Assembly: GCA_943372515.1 (NCBI GenBank)
Contig: CALRYY010000001.1
Span: 1-64,000 of the forward strand
DNA from: RAM1 sp943372515
Lineage (GTDB): Bacteria > Pseudomonadota > Gammaproteobacteria > Burkholderiales > Burkholderiaceae_C
Length of the DNA: 64,000 bases
Direction: 5' to 3'
Every line of letters starts with the position of its first letter. Position 1 is the stretch's first letter. A program made the translations under genes and the position numbers. Below are positions 54,103 to 63,495 of the stretch, one piece after another. The notes beneath the pieces were generated by a model. The model did not search any database. It saw only the letters and a program-made list of their open reading frames with translations, and was not told the origin of the DNA.

Positions 54103-56043
54103 ATGTTTGATTTCGTCCGCAAGCACACCAAGATCATGATGATCGTGATGTTCCTGCTCATCATTCCGTCGTTTGTGCTGTTTGGGCTGGACGGTTACAG
54201 CCGCATGCAGGAAAAGGGCGAGATTGTTGCCCGGGTAGACGGTCGGGACATCACACAGGCCGAATGGGACGCTGCGCACAAACTCGAAGTAGACCGCCTG
54301 CGCAGCACCATGCCGTCGCTGGACCCGAAGTTGCTGGACTCGCCCGAGGCCCGCTACTCGACGCTGGAACGCATGGTGCGTGATCGCGTGCTGGCTGCGG
54401 CTGCGGCGCGGTCCAACCTCACCACCAGTGACCAGCGTCTGGCACAGGAACTGCAGGCCAATGAAATGATCGCGTCCCTGCGTGGCCCCGACGGCAAGCT
54501 GGACATGGACCGTTATCGCCAGTTGGTGGGCGCCCAGGGCATGACGCCGGAGATGTTCGAGAACGACGTGCGCAGTGACGTGTCGCGCAGGCAGGTGATG
54601 GCAGGGATTGCGGGATCGGGCTTTGCCTCTGCGGTGCAGGCTGATGTGTCGCTGAATGCCTTCTTTGAAAAGCGTGAAGTCCAGATTGCACGCTTTGCCA
54701 CGGCTGAATACGCGACGCGCGTCAACCCGACCGATGCGGAAATCGAGACCTTCTACAAGGACAACCCGGCGCTGTTCCAGGCGCCAGAGCAGGCCAACAT
54801 CGAATACCTGGTGCTGGATCTGGACACGGTGCGCAAATCGATCACGGTCAACGAGGCGGACCTCAAGACCTATTACGAACAGAACGCCGCGCGCCTGGCC
54901 GGCCAGGAAGAGCGGCGTGCCAGCCATATTCTGATCACCGCACCCAAGAGCGCGCCTGCGGCTGACCGCGAAAAGGCCCGCGCCAAGGCGCAGGAACTGC
55001 TGGCTGCGGCGCGCAAGTCGCCTGATGGCTTTGCAGACCTTGCCAAAAAGAACTCGCAAGACCCGGGCTCCGCAGCCAGCGGCGGCGATCTTGATTTCTT
55101 TGCGCGTGGCGCCATGGTCAAACCGTTTGAAGACGCCGCCTACGCAATGAAAAAGGGTGACATCAGCGACGTGGTGGAGTCTGAATTCGGCTTTCACATC
55201 ATCAAGCTGACCGACGTCAAGGCCGCCAAGCAGCGCAGCTTTGAAGAGATGCGCGCCGATCTGGAATCCGACCTCAAAAAGCAGCAGGCGCAGCGCAAGT
55301 TCTCTGAAACCGCAGAGGCGTTCACCAACGGCGTGTACGAACAGGCCGACAACCTGAAGTCCACGGCAGACCGCCTCAAGCTGGACCTGCGCACGGCCAT
55401 TGGCGTGACGCGCAAGCCGCCACAAGGCACTGCGGGTGTTCTGGCCAACCCCAAGTTCCTGAATGCCCTGTTCTCGCCCGATTCGATCGAGAGAAAGCGC
55501 AATACAGAAGCCGTGGAAACGGCGTCCAATCAGCTGGTGTCGGGCCGCATCACGCAGTACACCCCCGCACGTACCCTGCCACTGGCCGAGGTCAAGGAAC
55601 AGGCCCGCCAGCGCCTGCTGGCACAACGCGGAGCGGACCTGGCCAAAAAGGAAGGCGCCGAAAAGCTTGCCGCCTGGAAGGCCGCGCCCGATACTGCGGT
55701 GTTGCCGCCGGCCATGGCACTGTCGCGCGAAAGTGCGCAACAGATGCCCTCGCAGATCATCGATGCGGCGTTGCGGCTTGATGCTGGGACTCTCCCGGCG
55801 TTTGCAGGCGTGGATCTGGGCGCCCAGGGTTATGCGGTGGTCAAGGTGCTGAAAGTGCTGCCTCGCGAAGCTGCCAGCGAAGCCACGGCACGCCAGGACC
55901 GCACACAGTACGCGCAGTGGTGGACGGCCGCTGAGACCCTGGCTTACTACAACCTGCTCAAGGAGCAGGTCAAGACCCAGATCAAGGTGCCCAAGCCGGC
56001 AGCCGTGGCGCGAGAAGACGCGCAGGCGGCGCAGACGCAGTAA
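54103..56043 (+). CDS. ppiD: PpiD-like periplasmic peptidyl-prolyl isomerase
   Basis: The 646-residue protein has an N-terminal membrane anchor (IMMIVMFLLIIPSFVLFGLDG), a SurA_N-like chaperone region (about 38-240) and one parvulin domain (ASHILITAPK, then GDLDFFARGAMVKPFEDAAYA and FGFHIIKL). It assists outer-membrane protein folding at the Sec exit. It sits downstream of hupB as in E. coli. Confidence 0.92.
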   Translation: MFDFVRKHTKIMMIVMFLLIIPSFVLFGLDGYSRMQEKGEIVARVDGRDITQAEWDAAHKLEVDRLRSTMPSLDPKLLDSPEARYSTLERMVRDRVLAAAAARSNLTTSDQRLAQELQANEMIASLRGPDGKLDMDRYRQLVGAQGMTPEMFENDVRSDVSRRQVMAGIAGSGFASAVQADVSLNAFFEKREVQIARFATAEYATRVNPTDAEIETFYKDNPALFQAPEQANIEYLVLDLDTVRKSITVNEADLKTYYEQNAARLAGQEERRASHILITAPKSAPAADREKARAKAQELLAAARKSPDGFADLAKKNSQDPGSAASGGDLDFFARGAMVKPFEDAAYAMKKGDISDVVESEFGFHIIKLTDVKAAKQRSFEEMRADLESDLKKQQAQRKFSETAEAFTNGVYEQADNLKSTADRLKLDLRTAIGVTRKPPQGTAGVLANPKFLNALFSPDSIERKRNTEAVETASNQLVSGRITQYTPARTLPLAEVKEQARQRLLAQRGADLAKKEGAEKLAAWKAAPDTAVLPPAMALSRESAQQMPSQIIDAALRLDAGTLPAFAGVDLGAQGYAVVKVLKVLPREAASEATARQDRTQYAQWWTAAETLAYYNLLKEQVKTQIKVPKPAAVAREDAQAAQTQ

Positions 56044-56052
56044 ACACGCGGT

Positions 56053-56058
56053 TATAAT
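56053..56058 (+). promoter_or_regulatory. -10 hexamer of the tRNA-His promoter
   Basis: TATAAT is found 11 bp before the tRNA. No good -35 is seen 15-19 bp upstream, within the ppiD end. It may be helped by upstream transcription. Confidence 0.55.
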
Positions 56059-56068
56059 AGCTGGCTAC

Positions 56069-56145
56069 GGTGGCTGTAGCTCAGTTGGTAGAGTCCAGGA
56101 TTGTGATTCCTGTTGTCGTGGGTTCGAGCCCCATCAGCCACCCCA
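56069..56145 (+). tRNA. tRNA-His (anticodon GUG)
   Basis: The acceptor stem GTGGCTG pairs with CAGCCAC. The extra 5' G at 56069 pairs with discriminator C, a hallmark of tRNA-His. The anticodon loop ATTGTGATT gives GUG, the T arm is GGGTTCGAGCCCC, and CCA is encoded. Confidence 0.97.
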
Positions 56146-56176
56146 AAATTCACGCCCTGCATTCAAGCGTTCAAGC

Positions 56177-56202
56177 AAAGAGCCCGCAACAGCGGGCTCT
56201 TT
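56177..56202 (+). terminator. Terminator after tRNA-His
   Basis: AAAGAGCCCGC (56177-56187) pairs with GCGGGCTCTTT (56192-56202) around AACA and runs into a T-tract. It is a strong intrinsic terminator, and could also serve the oxidoreductase gene on the other strand. Confidence 0.9.
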
Positions 56203-56233
56203 TTTTGCCTGTTGCCAGGCGACACGGCTCACG

Positions 56234-57220
56234 TCAGTTGGTCATGACCAGCTTGCCCATGACCCCGCGCGAACCCATATGGGCATAGGCGGCCTTCAGC
56301 TGCGCCATAGGCATGGTGCGGTCGATCACGGGCTTGATCCTGCCCGCTGCATACCACTGGGCCAGCTCACCCATCATGGCCGCATTGGCCTTGGGCTCGC
56401 GTCGGGCAAAGTCGCCCCAGAACACGCCGACGATGGACGCACCCTTGAGCAACGCCAGGTTCAGCGGCAGTGACGGGATCGGGCCGGACGCAAAGCCCAC
56501 CACCAGGTAGCGGCCACGCCAGGCAATGGAGCGAAACGCTGCTTCGGCAAAGTCGCCACCGACCGGGTCGTAGATCACGTCAGGGCCCTTGCCGCCGGTT
56601 GCGGCCTTGACGGCCTCACGGAAGGCGTTGGGCAGGCCGTGCGTGGTGTAGTTGATCGTCGCGTCGGCGCCGATAGACGCGCACAGCGCACATTTTTCAT
56701 CGGTCGATGCAGCGGCGATGACCCGGGCACCAACCGCCTTGGCAATCTGGATGGCCGACGTGCCCACGCCGCCCGCAGCGCCCAGCACCAGCACGGTGTC
56801 GCCGGCCTTGAGCTGGGCCCGGTCTACCAGAGCGTGGTAGGACGTGGCGTAAATCATGATGAACGCGGCTGCGTCCACATGCGGGAAGCCGTCAGGCAGT
56901 GGCATGCACAGCGCTGCCGGCGCGATGGTGTGCGTGCCAAAGCCACCGGTGCCCGACAGGCACGCCACACTCTGGCCGACCTTCAGGTGGGACACGCCGT
57001 CGCCCACGGCCTGGATGACGCCCGCGTACTCCGATCCCGGCACAAAGGGCAGGGCGGGCTTCATCTGGTATTTGTTCTGGACGATCAGCAGGTCGGGGAA
57101 ATTCAGGCTGGCAGCCTTGATCTCGATCAGCACCTCGCCGGCCTTGGGGGCCGGGGTGGGCAGTTCCTTCCAGGTCAGCGCATCAACGCCGACGGGGTCT
57201 TCGCAAAGCCAAGCGTGCAT
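56234..57220 (-). CDS. NADPH:quinone oxidoreductase (zinc-free MDR family)
   Basis: The 328-residue protein has the MDR quinone-oxidoreductase pattern: FPDLLIVQNKYQMKPALPFVPGSEYAG near 54-80, and the nucleotide fold VLGAAGGVGTSAIQIAKAVG. Zinc ligands are absent. It reduces quinones or enoyl substrates with NADPH. It is divergent from surE, with 98 bp between. Confidence 0.88.
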   Translation of the reverse strand: MHAWLCEDPVGVDALTWKELPTPAPKAGEVLIEIKAASLNFPDLLIVQNKYQMKPALPFVPGSEYAGVIQAVGDGVSHLKVGQSVACLSGTGGFGTHTIAPAALCMPLPDGFPHVDAAAFIMIYATSYHALVDRAQLKAGDTVLVLGAAGGVGTSAIQIAKAVGARVIAAASTDEKCALCASIGADATINYTTHGLPNAFREAVKAATGGKGPDVIYDPVGGDFAEAAFRSIAWRGRYLVVGFASGPIPSLPLNLALLKGASIVGVFWGDFARREPKANAAMMGELAQWYAAGRIKPVIDRTMPMAQLKAAYAHMGSRGVMGKLVMTN

Positions 57221-57318
57221 CCGGGTTCTCCGTCAAATCCGACAGCGCATCATAGGAGCGCCGCATGAGGCGCATTGTCTCTGCCGTGACGCCTACAATC
57301 TTTCCAACTCCTCACGCC

Positions 57319-58095
57319 ATGAAAATCCTCATTTCAAACGACGATGGCTACCAGGCGCCCGGTATCGTGGCCCTGCATGACGCCCTCAAGAGCATCGCTG
57401 ACGTGGAAGTCGTCGCACCCGAACACAACAACAGTGCCAAGTCCAATGCGCTGACGCTGCATTCGCCGCTGTACGTTCACCAGGCACCCAATGGCTTTCG
57501 CTACATCAACGGCACGCCGGCCGACTGCGTACACATTGCATTGACCGGCCTGCTGGACTACCGGCCTGACCTGATCGTCAGCGGCATCAACAACGGCGCC
57601 AACATGGGGGACGACACCATCTATTCGGGCACCGTGGGCGCTGCCATGGAGGGGTACCTTTTTGGCATACCGGCGATCGCTTTCTCGCAAACAGACAAGG
57701 GCTGGAAGCACATTGACGCCGCAGCGCGCACCGCACGCGAACTGGTCGAGCAACTGACCCGCCAGGACCTGGTGGGCGCTGCGCCATGGCTCCTGAACGT
57801 GAACATTCCCAGCCTGCCATTTGAAAGCATCAAGCCCCTGAAGGTCTGCCGGCTGGGGCGCCGCCATGCGGCAGAAAAAGTGATTGCCCAGGACAGCCCG
57901 CGCGGCGAGACCATGTACTGGATCGGCAGCGCCGGTGCGGCCAAGGATGATGCCGAGGGCACCGATTTTCATGCGACAGTGCAAGGCCATGTGTCCCTCA
58001 CGCCGCTTAAGGTGGACCTGACGGACCATGACAGCCTGCGCTACTGGGCGCAGACCGTGCATCGCCTGGCAAGCCCGTCCGGGGAAGCCGCATGA
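57319..58095 (+). CDS. surE: 5'-nucleotidase SurE
   Basis: The 258-residue protein opens with the SurE metal site (ILISNDDGYQAPG), with further motifs NNSAKSNALT and SGINNGANMGDDTIYSGTVGAA. It is a survival phosphatase acting on nucleoside 5'-monophosphates. It begins the classical surE-pcm-nlpD-rpoS cluster and overlaps pcm by 4 bp. Confidence 0.95.
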   Translation: MKILISNDDGYQAPGIVALHDALKSIADVEVVAPEHNNSAKSNALTLHSPLYVHQAPNGFRYINGTPADCVHIALTGLLDYRPDLIVSGINNGANMGDDTIYSGTVGAAMEGYLFGIPAIAFSQTDKGWKHIDAAARTARELVEQLTRQDLVGAAPWLLNVNIPSLPFESIKPLKVCRLGRRHAAEKVIAQDSPRGETMYWIGSAGAAKDDAEGTDFHATVQGHVSLTPLKVDLTDHDSLRYWAQTVHRLASPSGEAA

Positions 58096-58874
58096 CGGCA
58101 CGCCGGCCCGGTTTTCCCGCGCGGCTGGACCAGACCACCAGCGCGGTACCCGCCGCACGCAAGGTGGTCGCGCCCGCGAACCGGCCGCCCGCCGTGGCGC
58201 CAGTGCGGCCGCAGGGGCTGGGTCTGGACTCAGGTGCAGTGCGCGCACGCATGGTGCAAAAACTCGCGAGCCAGGGCGTGACCGATGCGCAGGTGCTGGC
58301 AGCCATGGGCAGCATCGAACGCCACCGCTTTGTGGACAGCGCATTGGTCAACCAGGCCTACGAAGACACCAGCTTGCCCATTGGACTGGGCCAGACGATT
58401 TCCAAACCCAATGTGGTGGCCCGCATGGCCGAGTTGCTGATGGGCGGCGCACGTGGAACGGACGGCAAGCTGGGCCGTGTGCTGGAGATCGGCACGGGCT
58501 GTGGCTACCAGGCGGCTGTGCTCGGCCTGCTGGCCAGCGAGGTCTACAGCATCGAGCGCCTGCGTGGCCTGCATGACAAGGCACGCGAGAACTTGCGTGC
58601 GTTCCGCCTGGCCAACGTGCACCTGCTCTTTGGCGATGGCATGGCGGGTTACGCCAAAGGCGCACCGTATGCGGGCATCATTGCAGCTGCAGGTGGCGAC
58701 GCCATACCGCAGGCCTGGGTGGACCAGCTTGCAGTGGGTGGGCGCATCATTGCGCCCATGGTCACGGCAACGGGTCAACAGGCTTTGGTATTGCTGGAGA
58801 AAACGCCGCAGAAGTTGCAACAAACTGTGCTTGAGGCGGTTCACTTTGTCCCCCTAAAATCTGGCATCGCTTGA
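58092..58874 (+). CDS. pcm: Protein-L-isoaspartate O-methyltransferase
   Basis: The 260-residue protein has the SAM-binding EIGTGCGYQAAVLG and the Pcm motifs VTDAQVLAAMGSIERHRFVD and LGQTISKPNVVARM. It methylates isoaspartyl residues for repair of aged proteins. The N-terminal 50 residues (Ala/Pro/Arg-rich) extend beyond most homologues, so a later start is possible, but the ATGA overlap with surE supports this one. Confidence 0.93.
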   Translation: MTARRPGFPARLDQTTSAVPAARKVVAPANRPPAVAPVRPQGLGLDSGAVRARMVQKLASQGVTDAQVLAAMGSIERHRFVDSALVNQAYEDTSLPIGLGQTISKPNVVARMAELLMGGARGTDGKLGRVLEIGTGCGYQAAVLGLLASEVYSIERLRGLHDKARENLRAFRLANVHLLFGDGMAGYAKGAPYAGIIAAAGGDAIPQAWVDQLAVGGRIIAPMVTATGQQALVLLEKTPQKLQQTVLEAVHFVPLKSGIA

Positions 58875-58887
58875 AGGGAAAAAAAAG

Positions 58888-59763
58888 ATGTTCGAGTCGT
58901 TGAACCGGAGCAGGAGTCTTGTGCTCGCGGGGGTGTTCGCTGCCTTCCTGGCGGGGTGCGCCTCCAGCTCGCGCGCGCCGGCACCGGTTGAGGACCGCGG
59001 GGCGCTTGCCAGCCGGCCCGCTCCTGTCGCCGTGGAGCCGGCAGCCGCGCCCGTCAAGGTATTGCCCGGCGCCGAGAACGCAGGCAAGCCCGGTTACTAC
59101 ACAGTCAAGCCCGGCGACACGCTGGTGCGCATCGCACTGGAGAACGGGCAAAACTGGCGTGACCTGGTGCGATGGAATACGCTGGAGAATCCGAACGTCA
59201 TCGAAGTCGGCCAGGTGTTGCGCGTGGCGCCGCCGGTGGCGGTGGCCGCGGCGGCGGAAACCGGGGTGGTGGTGCGGCCCGTTACATCGGGCACCGTGTC
59301 GGCAGGGGCGGGCTCGCCGACGCAGGCCGCAAGCGCTGCGCGCCCGGCCGCTGCTGCCTCCGCACCTGCTGTTGTGGCCGCGCCAGCGGGTGAAGACGAT
59401 GTGGCATGGGCCTGGCCAGTCAGCGGCACGCTGATCGCCGGCTATGACGAGGTCAAGAACAAGGGCCTGGACCTGGCCGGCAAGGCGGGGGACGCCGTGG
59501 TGGCGGCCGCAGACGGCCGCGTGGTGTATGCCGGCGCCGGCCTGCGGGGCTACGGCAACCTGATCATCCTCAAGCACAACAACACCTACCTGTCGGCCTA
59601 TGCCCACAACCAGACGCTGCTGGTCAAGGAGGACCAGTCGGTGCGCAAGGGCCAGAAGATTGCCGAGATGGGCAACAGTGACGCGGACCGCGTCAAGCTG
59701 CATTTTGAAATCCGTCGCCAGGGCAAGCCGGTGGATCCGGCGAAGTACCTGCCCGCCAGGTAG
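58888..59763 (+). CDS. nlpD: NlpD-type lipoprotein (LysM + degenerate M23)
   Basis: The 291-residue protein has a lipobox (LAGCASS) and a LysM domain (YYTVKPGDTLVRIALENGQN). An Ala-rich linker follows, then an M23/LytM-like domain (LDLAGKAGDAVVAAADGRVV, then YGNLIILKHNNTYLSAYAHN). Metal-binding residues of active LytM are incomplete, as in E. coli NlpD, which activates amidase AmiC at division rather than cutting itself. It precedes rpoS by 2 bp. Confidence 0.93.
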   Translation: MFESLNRSRSLVLAGVFAAFLAGCASSSRAPAPVEDRGALASRPAPVAVEPAAAPVKVLPGAENAGKPGYYTVKPGDTLVRIALENGQNWRDLVRWNTLENPNVIEVGQVLRVAPPVAVAAAAETGVVVRPVTSGTVSAGAGSPTQAASAARPAAAASAPAVVAAPAGEDDVAWAWPVSGTLIAGYDEVKNKGLDLAGKAGDAVVAAADGRVVYAGAGLRGYGNLIILKHNNTYLSAYAHNQTLLVKEDQSVRKGQKIAEMGNSDADRVKLHFEIRRQGKPVDPAKYLPAR

Positions 59764-59765
59764 CA

Positions 59766-60755
59766 ATGATGAAAAAGCGCAACGGAAACGGCAAAACTGC
59801 AGTTCCGGGTGCGCTTGAAAGTGTGGGCGCGGATATCGATGGGTCAGGCGCCCATGCGTCTACCCGCGAACCCTTGGCCGACGTAGCGGGTGAGTCCAGC
59901 GACACGCTCACGTTGTACCTGCGTGAGGTGCGCCGCACCGAGCTTTTCACCGCCGAAGAAGAACACGAGGTTGCCATCCGCGCGCGCGCGGGCGACTTTG
60001 CGGCGCGCCAGTCCATGATCGAGCACAACCTGCGACTGGTGGTCAGCATTGCCAAGGGCTATCTGGGCCGTGGCGTGCCGCTTGCGGATCTGATCGAAGA
60101 GGGCAACCTGGGCTTGATGCACGCAACGGGCAAGTTCGAACCGGAACGGGGTTTTCGCTTTTCCACGTATGCCACCTGGTGGATCCGCCAGGCGGTGGAA
60201 CGCGCCGTCATGAACCAGGGCCGTGTCATCCGTCTGCCCGTGCATGTGGTGCGTGAACTTCAGCAGGTGTTGCGTGCCCGGCGCACGCTGGAAAACGACC
60301 CCACGTTCGCCGGCCGCCGCAAGGGCCTGGAAGGCGAGGGCGTGCGCGTGGAAGACGTGGCTGCGCTGCTGGGCCGTGACGTGCAGGAGGTGGCGGACCT
60401 GCTGGCCCTGGCCGAGACACCGCGTTCGCTGGACGCACAGATGGACCGGTCGGATGACGATCACACCCTGGGCGACAGCCTGGCCGGCCCTGATGCGCAG
60501 GACCCCACCGGTATCACGCACAGCCACGAGGTCGAGCGGCTGCTGGACAACTGGATCGACACGCTGTCTTCGCGCGAAAAGGAGGTGCTTGAAGGCCGCT
60601 TCGGCCTGCACGACCGCGAGCCCGAAACACTGGAGGTGCTGAGCGACCGCATGGGCCTGACGCGAGAGCGTGTGCGCCAGATCCAGAACGAGGCGCTGCT
60701 CAAGCTCAAGCGCAACATGGTGCGCAACGGCATCGACAAGCAGGCGCTGCTGTAG
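59766..60755 (+). CDS. rpoS: RNA polymerase sigma factor RpoS
   Basis: The 329-residue protein is a group 2 sigma-70 protein without the long N-terminus of RpoD. It has DTLTLYLREVRRTELFTAEEE (region 1.2), DLIEEGNLGLMHATGKFEPERGF-like region 2 and HTH MGLTRERVRQIQNEALLKLK. It runs the stationary-phase and general stress response. The E. coli rpoS promoter lies in nlpD; none could be pinned down here. Confidence 0.95.
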   Translation: MMKKRNGNGKTAVPGALESVGADIDGSGAHASTREPLADVAGESSDTLTLYLREVRRTELFTAEEEHEVAIRARAGDFAARQSMIEHNLRLVVSIAKGYLGRGVPLADLIEEGNLGLMHATGKFEPERGFRFSTYATWWIRQAVERAVMNQGRVIRLPVHVVRELQQVLRARRTLENDPTFAGRRKGLEGEGVRVEDVAALLGRDVQEVADLLALAETPRSLDAQMDRSDDDHTLGDSLAGPDAQDPTGITHSHEVERLLDNWIDTLSSREKEVLEGRFGLHDREPETLEVLSDRMGLTRERVRQIQNEALLKLKRNMVRNGIDKQALL

Positions 60756-60766
60756 CATCCCACCAC

Positions 60767-61552
60767 ATGACATGGCCTGTTCTTGTTTTTGATATCGAAT
60801 CCATTCCCGACCTGGCTGGCCTTCGCGCCATGCGCAGCGACCCCGCCGACGCCACCGACGAACAGGTGTTTGCAGCCTGGGCCCAGGAACGCAAGGACAA
60901 GGGGCAAAGCGATTTCGTGCCGCTGCACCTGCAGCGCATCCTGGTCATCAGCTGCGTTTTCCGCAACGCCGAGGGGCTGCGCGTGCATTCGTTCGTGGAC
61001 CGCGACGCAGCCAGTGAAGGCAAGGTCATCCAGACCTTTTTCAACACCATTGAAAAGCATGTGCCGCAGCTGGTGAGCTGGAACGGCGGGGGCTTTGATT
61101 TGCCCGTGCTGAACTACCGGGGCCTGAAGCACGGCGTCGTGGCCGACAAGTACTGGGACCTGGGCGACGATGACCGTGAGTTCAAGTGGAACAACTACAT
61201 CAGCCGCTACCACATGCGCCACCTGGATCTGATGGACCTGCTGGCCATGTACCAGCCGCGTGGCGCGGCGCCGCTGGACGCCATGGCCAAGCTGTGTGGC
61301 TTTCCGGGCAAGCTGGGCATGGACGGCTCGCAGGTGTACCCAGCGTACTTGGACGGCAAGCTTGACGAGATTCGCCGCTACTGCGAAACCGACGTCATGA
61401 ACACCTACCTGCTGTACTGCCGCTTCCAGAAGATGCGTGGCGGGCTGACAGAAAAGGAATACGACCTGGAAATCGCCGTGGTCAAGGAAAGCCTGGCCAA
61501 CCTGGCGCTGACGGAGGAACACTGGCAGGAATATCTGGCGGCCTGGGGCTGA
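60767..61552 (+). CDS. PolB-like 3'-5' exonuclease (COG3298 type)
   Basis: The 261-residue protein has the DEDD exonuclease pattern: FDIESIPD (Asp and Glu), VSWNGGGFDLPVL (Asp) and YCETDVMNTYLL (Asp). It resembles the proofreading domain of family B polymerases as a stand-alone enzyme. It is 11 bp after rpoS and probably co-transcribed with it. Confidence 0.85.
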   Translation: MTWPVLVFDIESIPDLAGLRAMRSDPADATDEQVFAAWAQERKDKGQSDFVPLHLQRILVISCVFRNAEGLRVHSFVDRDAASEGKVIQTFFNTIEKHVPQLVSWNGGGFDLPVLNYRGLKHGVVADKYWDLGDDDREFKWNNYISRYHMRHLDLMDLLAMYQPRGAAPLDAMAKLCGFPGKLGMDGSQVYPAYLDGKLDEIRRYCETDVMNTYLLYCRFQKMRGGLTEKEYDLEIAVVKESLANLALTEEHWQEYLAAWG

Positions 61553-61969
61553 TCAGCCGCCCGGGTTCAGTATCTCGTCATAACCCCGGCCCTGGAACTC
61601 CAGCAGGTCCAGCCCGTGCCCGAACGGGTCCGCCAGGCTCGCCATGCGGCCCCAGCGACGATCCTGAATGGGCCGCTCCAGGGTGGCACCGGCAGCCACC
61701 AGGCGGGCTGCGGCTGCGTCGATATCGGTCACGACAAAGTCCAGGTGCACGGGCGTCCAGTGGCGCTCGTAACTGCGCCGCTGGGCATGGGCGTCGCCCA
61801 GTGGCGGCGTGCCGGGCGCATTGGCAAGCAGGTCGATCGGGCTGGTGCCGCCCAGCAGCTCGGCCCAGTCGTTGCCCAGGCGCCGGCCCAGTTGCAGCCC
61901 CAGCCCCGCCGTGAAGAATGCGATGCCGCGCTCCAGGTGGTCCACGTCGATGCAGATTCGTATGTCCAT
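61553..61969 (-). CDS. VOC (glyoxalase/bleomycin-resistance) family protein
   Basis: The 138-residue protein has the paired beta-alpha-beta-beta-beta units of VOC proteins (RICIDVDHLERGIAFFTAGLG, then WTPVHLDFVVTDIDAAAARL and LADPFGHGLDLLEF). It probably binds a metal and acts on a small substrate, undefined. ATG 61969 has GGAG upstream. Confidence 0.8.
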   Translation of the reverse strand: MDIRICIDVDHLERGIAFFTAGLGLQLGRRLGNDWAELLGGTSPIDLLANAPGTPPLGDAHAQRRSYERHWTPVHLDFVVTDIDAAAARLVAAGATLERPIQDRRWGRMASLADPFGHGLDLLEFQGRGYDEILNPGG

Positions 61970-62018
61970 GTTGTGCTCCATTCGAGGGCGGCAGTATGGC
62001 ACCTGAGACAATCGGGGA

Positions 62019-63452
62019 ATGACAGCAGAGATTGAAAACAATGCCAACCTCCCTGAGGGCTGGCTGCATGTGGACGCGCTGGACATCGACGCGCAAGGCG
62101 TGGCCCGCAAGCCCGACGGCAAAGTGGTGTTTATCGAGGGTGCGTTGCCGTTCGAGGTGGTGTCCGCAAGCGTCAACCGCAAGAAGAACAACTGGGAACA
62201 GGCGACGCTGACCACGATTCACCGCGAATCGTCCCAGCGGGTGCAGCCGGGCTGCCCGCATTTTGGCCTGCACGCGGGAGCTTGTGGTGGCTGCAAGATG
62301 CAGCATCTGCACGTAGGTGCGCAGGTGGCCGTGAAACAGCGCGTTCTGGAGGACAACCTCTGGCACCTGGGCAAGGTCAAGGCAGACAACATCCTGCGGC
62401 CCATCGAGGGGCCGGCCTGGGGCTACCGCTACCGGGCGCGGCTGTCGGTGCGGCATGTGCACAAGAAGGGCGCGGTGCTGGTGGGCTTTCATGAGCGCAA
62501 AAGCCGTTATGTGGCTGACATGGGTGTGTGCCCTGTGCTGCCGCCGCACGTGAGCGCCATGCTGGTGCCGCTGCGCACGCTGATCGGTTCGCTTGACGCC
62601 ATTGAAACCTGCCCGCAGATTGAGCTGGCCTGCGGTGACGACATCACGGCGCTGGTGTTGCGCCACCTGGAGCCGCTGAGTACGGGCGACCTTGCCAAAC
62701 TGCGCGCGTTTGCAGCCGAACACGCCGGTGTGCAGTGGTGGCTGCAGTCCAAGGGGCCGGACACCGTCAAGTTGCTGGACGAAGTTGGCCCGCAGCTGTC
62801 TTACGCACTGCCCGATTTCGGCATCAACATGCCTTTCAAACCCACTGATTTCACCCAGGTCAACCCGCACATCAACCGCGTGCTGGTTTCGCGCGCACTG
62901 CGCTTGCTCGATGTGCAGGGCCATGAACGGGTGATTGACTGGTTTTGCGGTCTGGGCAACTTCACGCTGCCGCTGGCCACGCAGGCGCGCGAGGTGCTGG
63001 GCATTGAGGGCAGCGAGGCGCTGGTGGCGCGTTCGCGGGACAATTACGCGCGCAACCAGGCCCAACGCACCAGTGGCGCGCTGGCGACCACGCGGTTTGT
63101 GGCCCGTAACCTGTTTGAAATCACCGCGGCCACGCTGGTCGCCGATGGTGCCGCCGACAAGTGGCTGGTAGACCCGCCGCGCGAAGGTGCATTTGCGCTG
63201 GCCAAGGCCCTGGCAGACATGCACCAGGCCCATATTGGCGCGCCTGACGCGGCGCCACCGCCCGACGGTGCGACGGGCTGGACACCACCCAGGCGCATCG
63301 TCTACGTCAGCTGCAACCCCGCCACGCTGGCGCGCGATGCGGGGCTGCTGGTGCACCAGGCAGGTTACGTCTGCAGTGCAGCAGGCGTGGTGAACATGTT
63401 TCCCCACACGGCGCATGTGGAGAGCATCGCGGTGTTCGACCTGCAGCAATGA
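62019..63452 (+). CDS. rlmD: 23S rRNA (uracil-1939-C5)-methyltransferase RlmD
   Basis: The 477-residue protein has an N-terminal TRAM-like region and the 4Fe-4S cysteines (Cys79, Cys89, Cys92 in CPHFGLHAGACGGC, and Cys171 in VCPVL). The SAM methyltransferase domain contains DWFCGLGNFTLPLA and VDPPREGA, and the catalytic Cys is in VYVSCNPATLARD. It methylates U1939 of 23S rRNA. Confidence 0.95.
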   Translation: MTAEIENNANLPEGWLHVDALDIDAQGVARKPDGKVVFIEGALPFEVVSASVNRKKNNWEQATLTTIHRESSQRVQPGCPHFGLHAGACGGCKMQHLHVGAQVAVKQRVLEDNLWHLGKVKADNILRPIEGPAWGYRYRARLSVRHVHKKGAVLVGFHERKSRYVADMGVCPVLPPHVSAMLVPLRTLIGSLDAIETCPQIELACGDDITALVLRHLEPLSTGDLAKLRAFAAEHAGVQWWLQSKGPDTVKLLDEVGPQLSYALPDFGINMPFKPTDFTQVNPHINRVLVSRALRLLDVQGHERVIDWFCGLGNFTLPLATQAREVLGIEGSEALVARSRDNYARNQAQRTSGALATTRFVARNLFEITAATLVADGAADKWLVDPPREGAFALAKALADMHQAHIGAPDAAPPPDGATGWTPPRRIVYVSCNPATLARDAGLLVHQAGYVCSAAGVVNMFPHTAHVESIAVFDLQQ

Positions 63453-63478
63453 AAAAGGGAGCCGAAGCTCCCTTTTTC
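63451..63478. terminator. Bidirectional terminator between rlmD and the Bax-inhibitor gene
   Basis: GAAAAAGGGAGC (63451-63462) pairs with GCTCCCTTTTTC (63467-63478) around CGAA. The A and T runs give U-tracts on both strands, so it ends rlmD and the minus-strand gene alike. Confidence 0.9.
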
Positions 63479-63495
63479 ATGTGCGGCTGAACCAC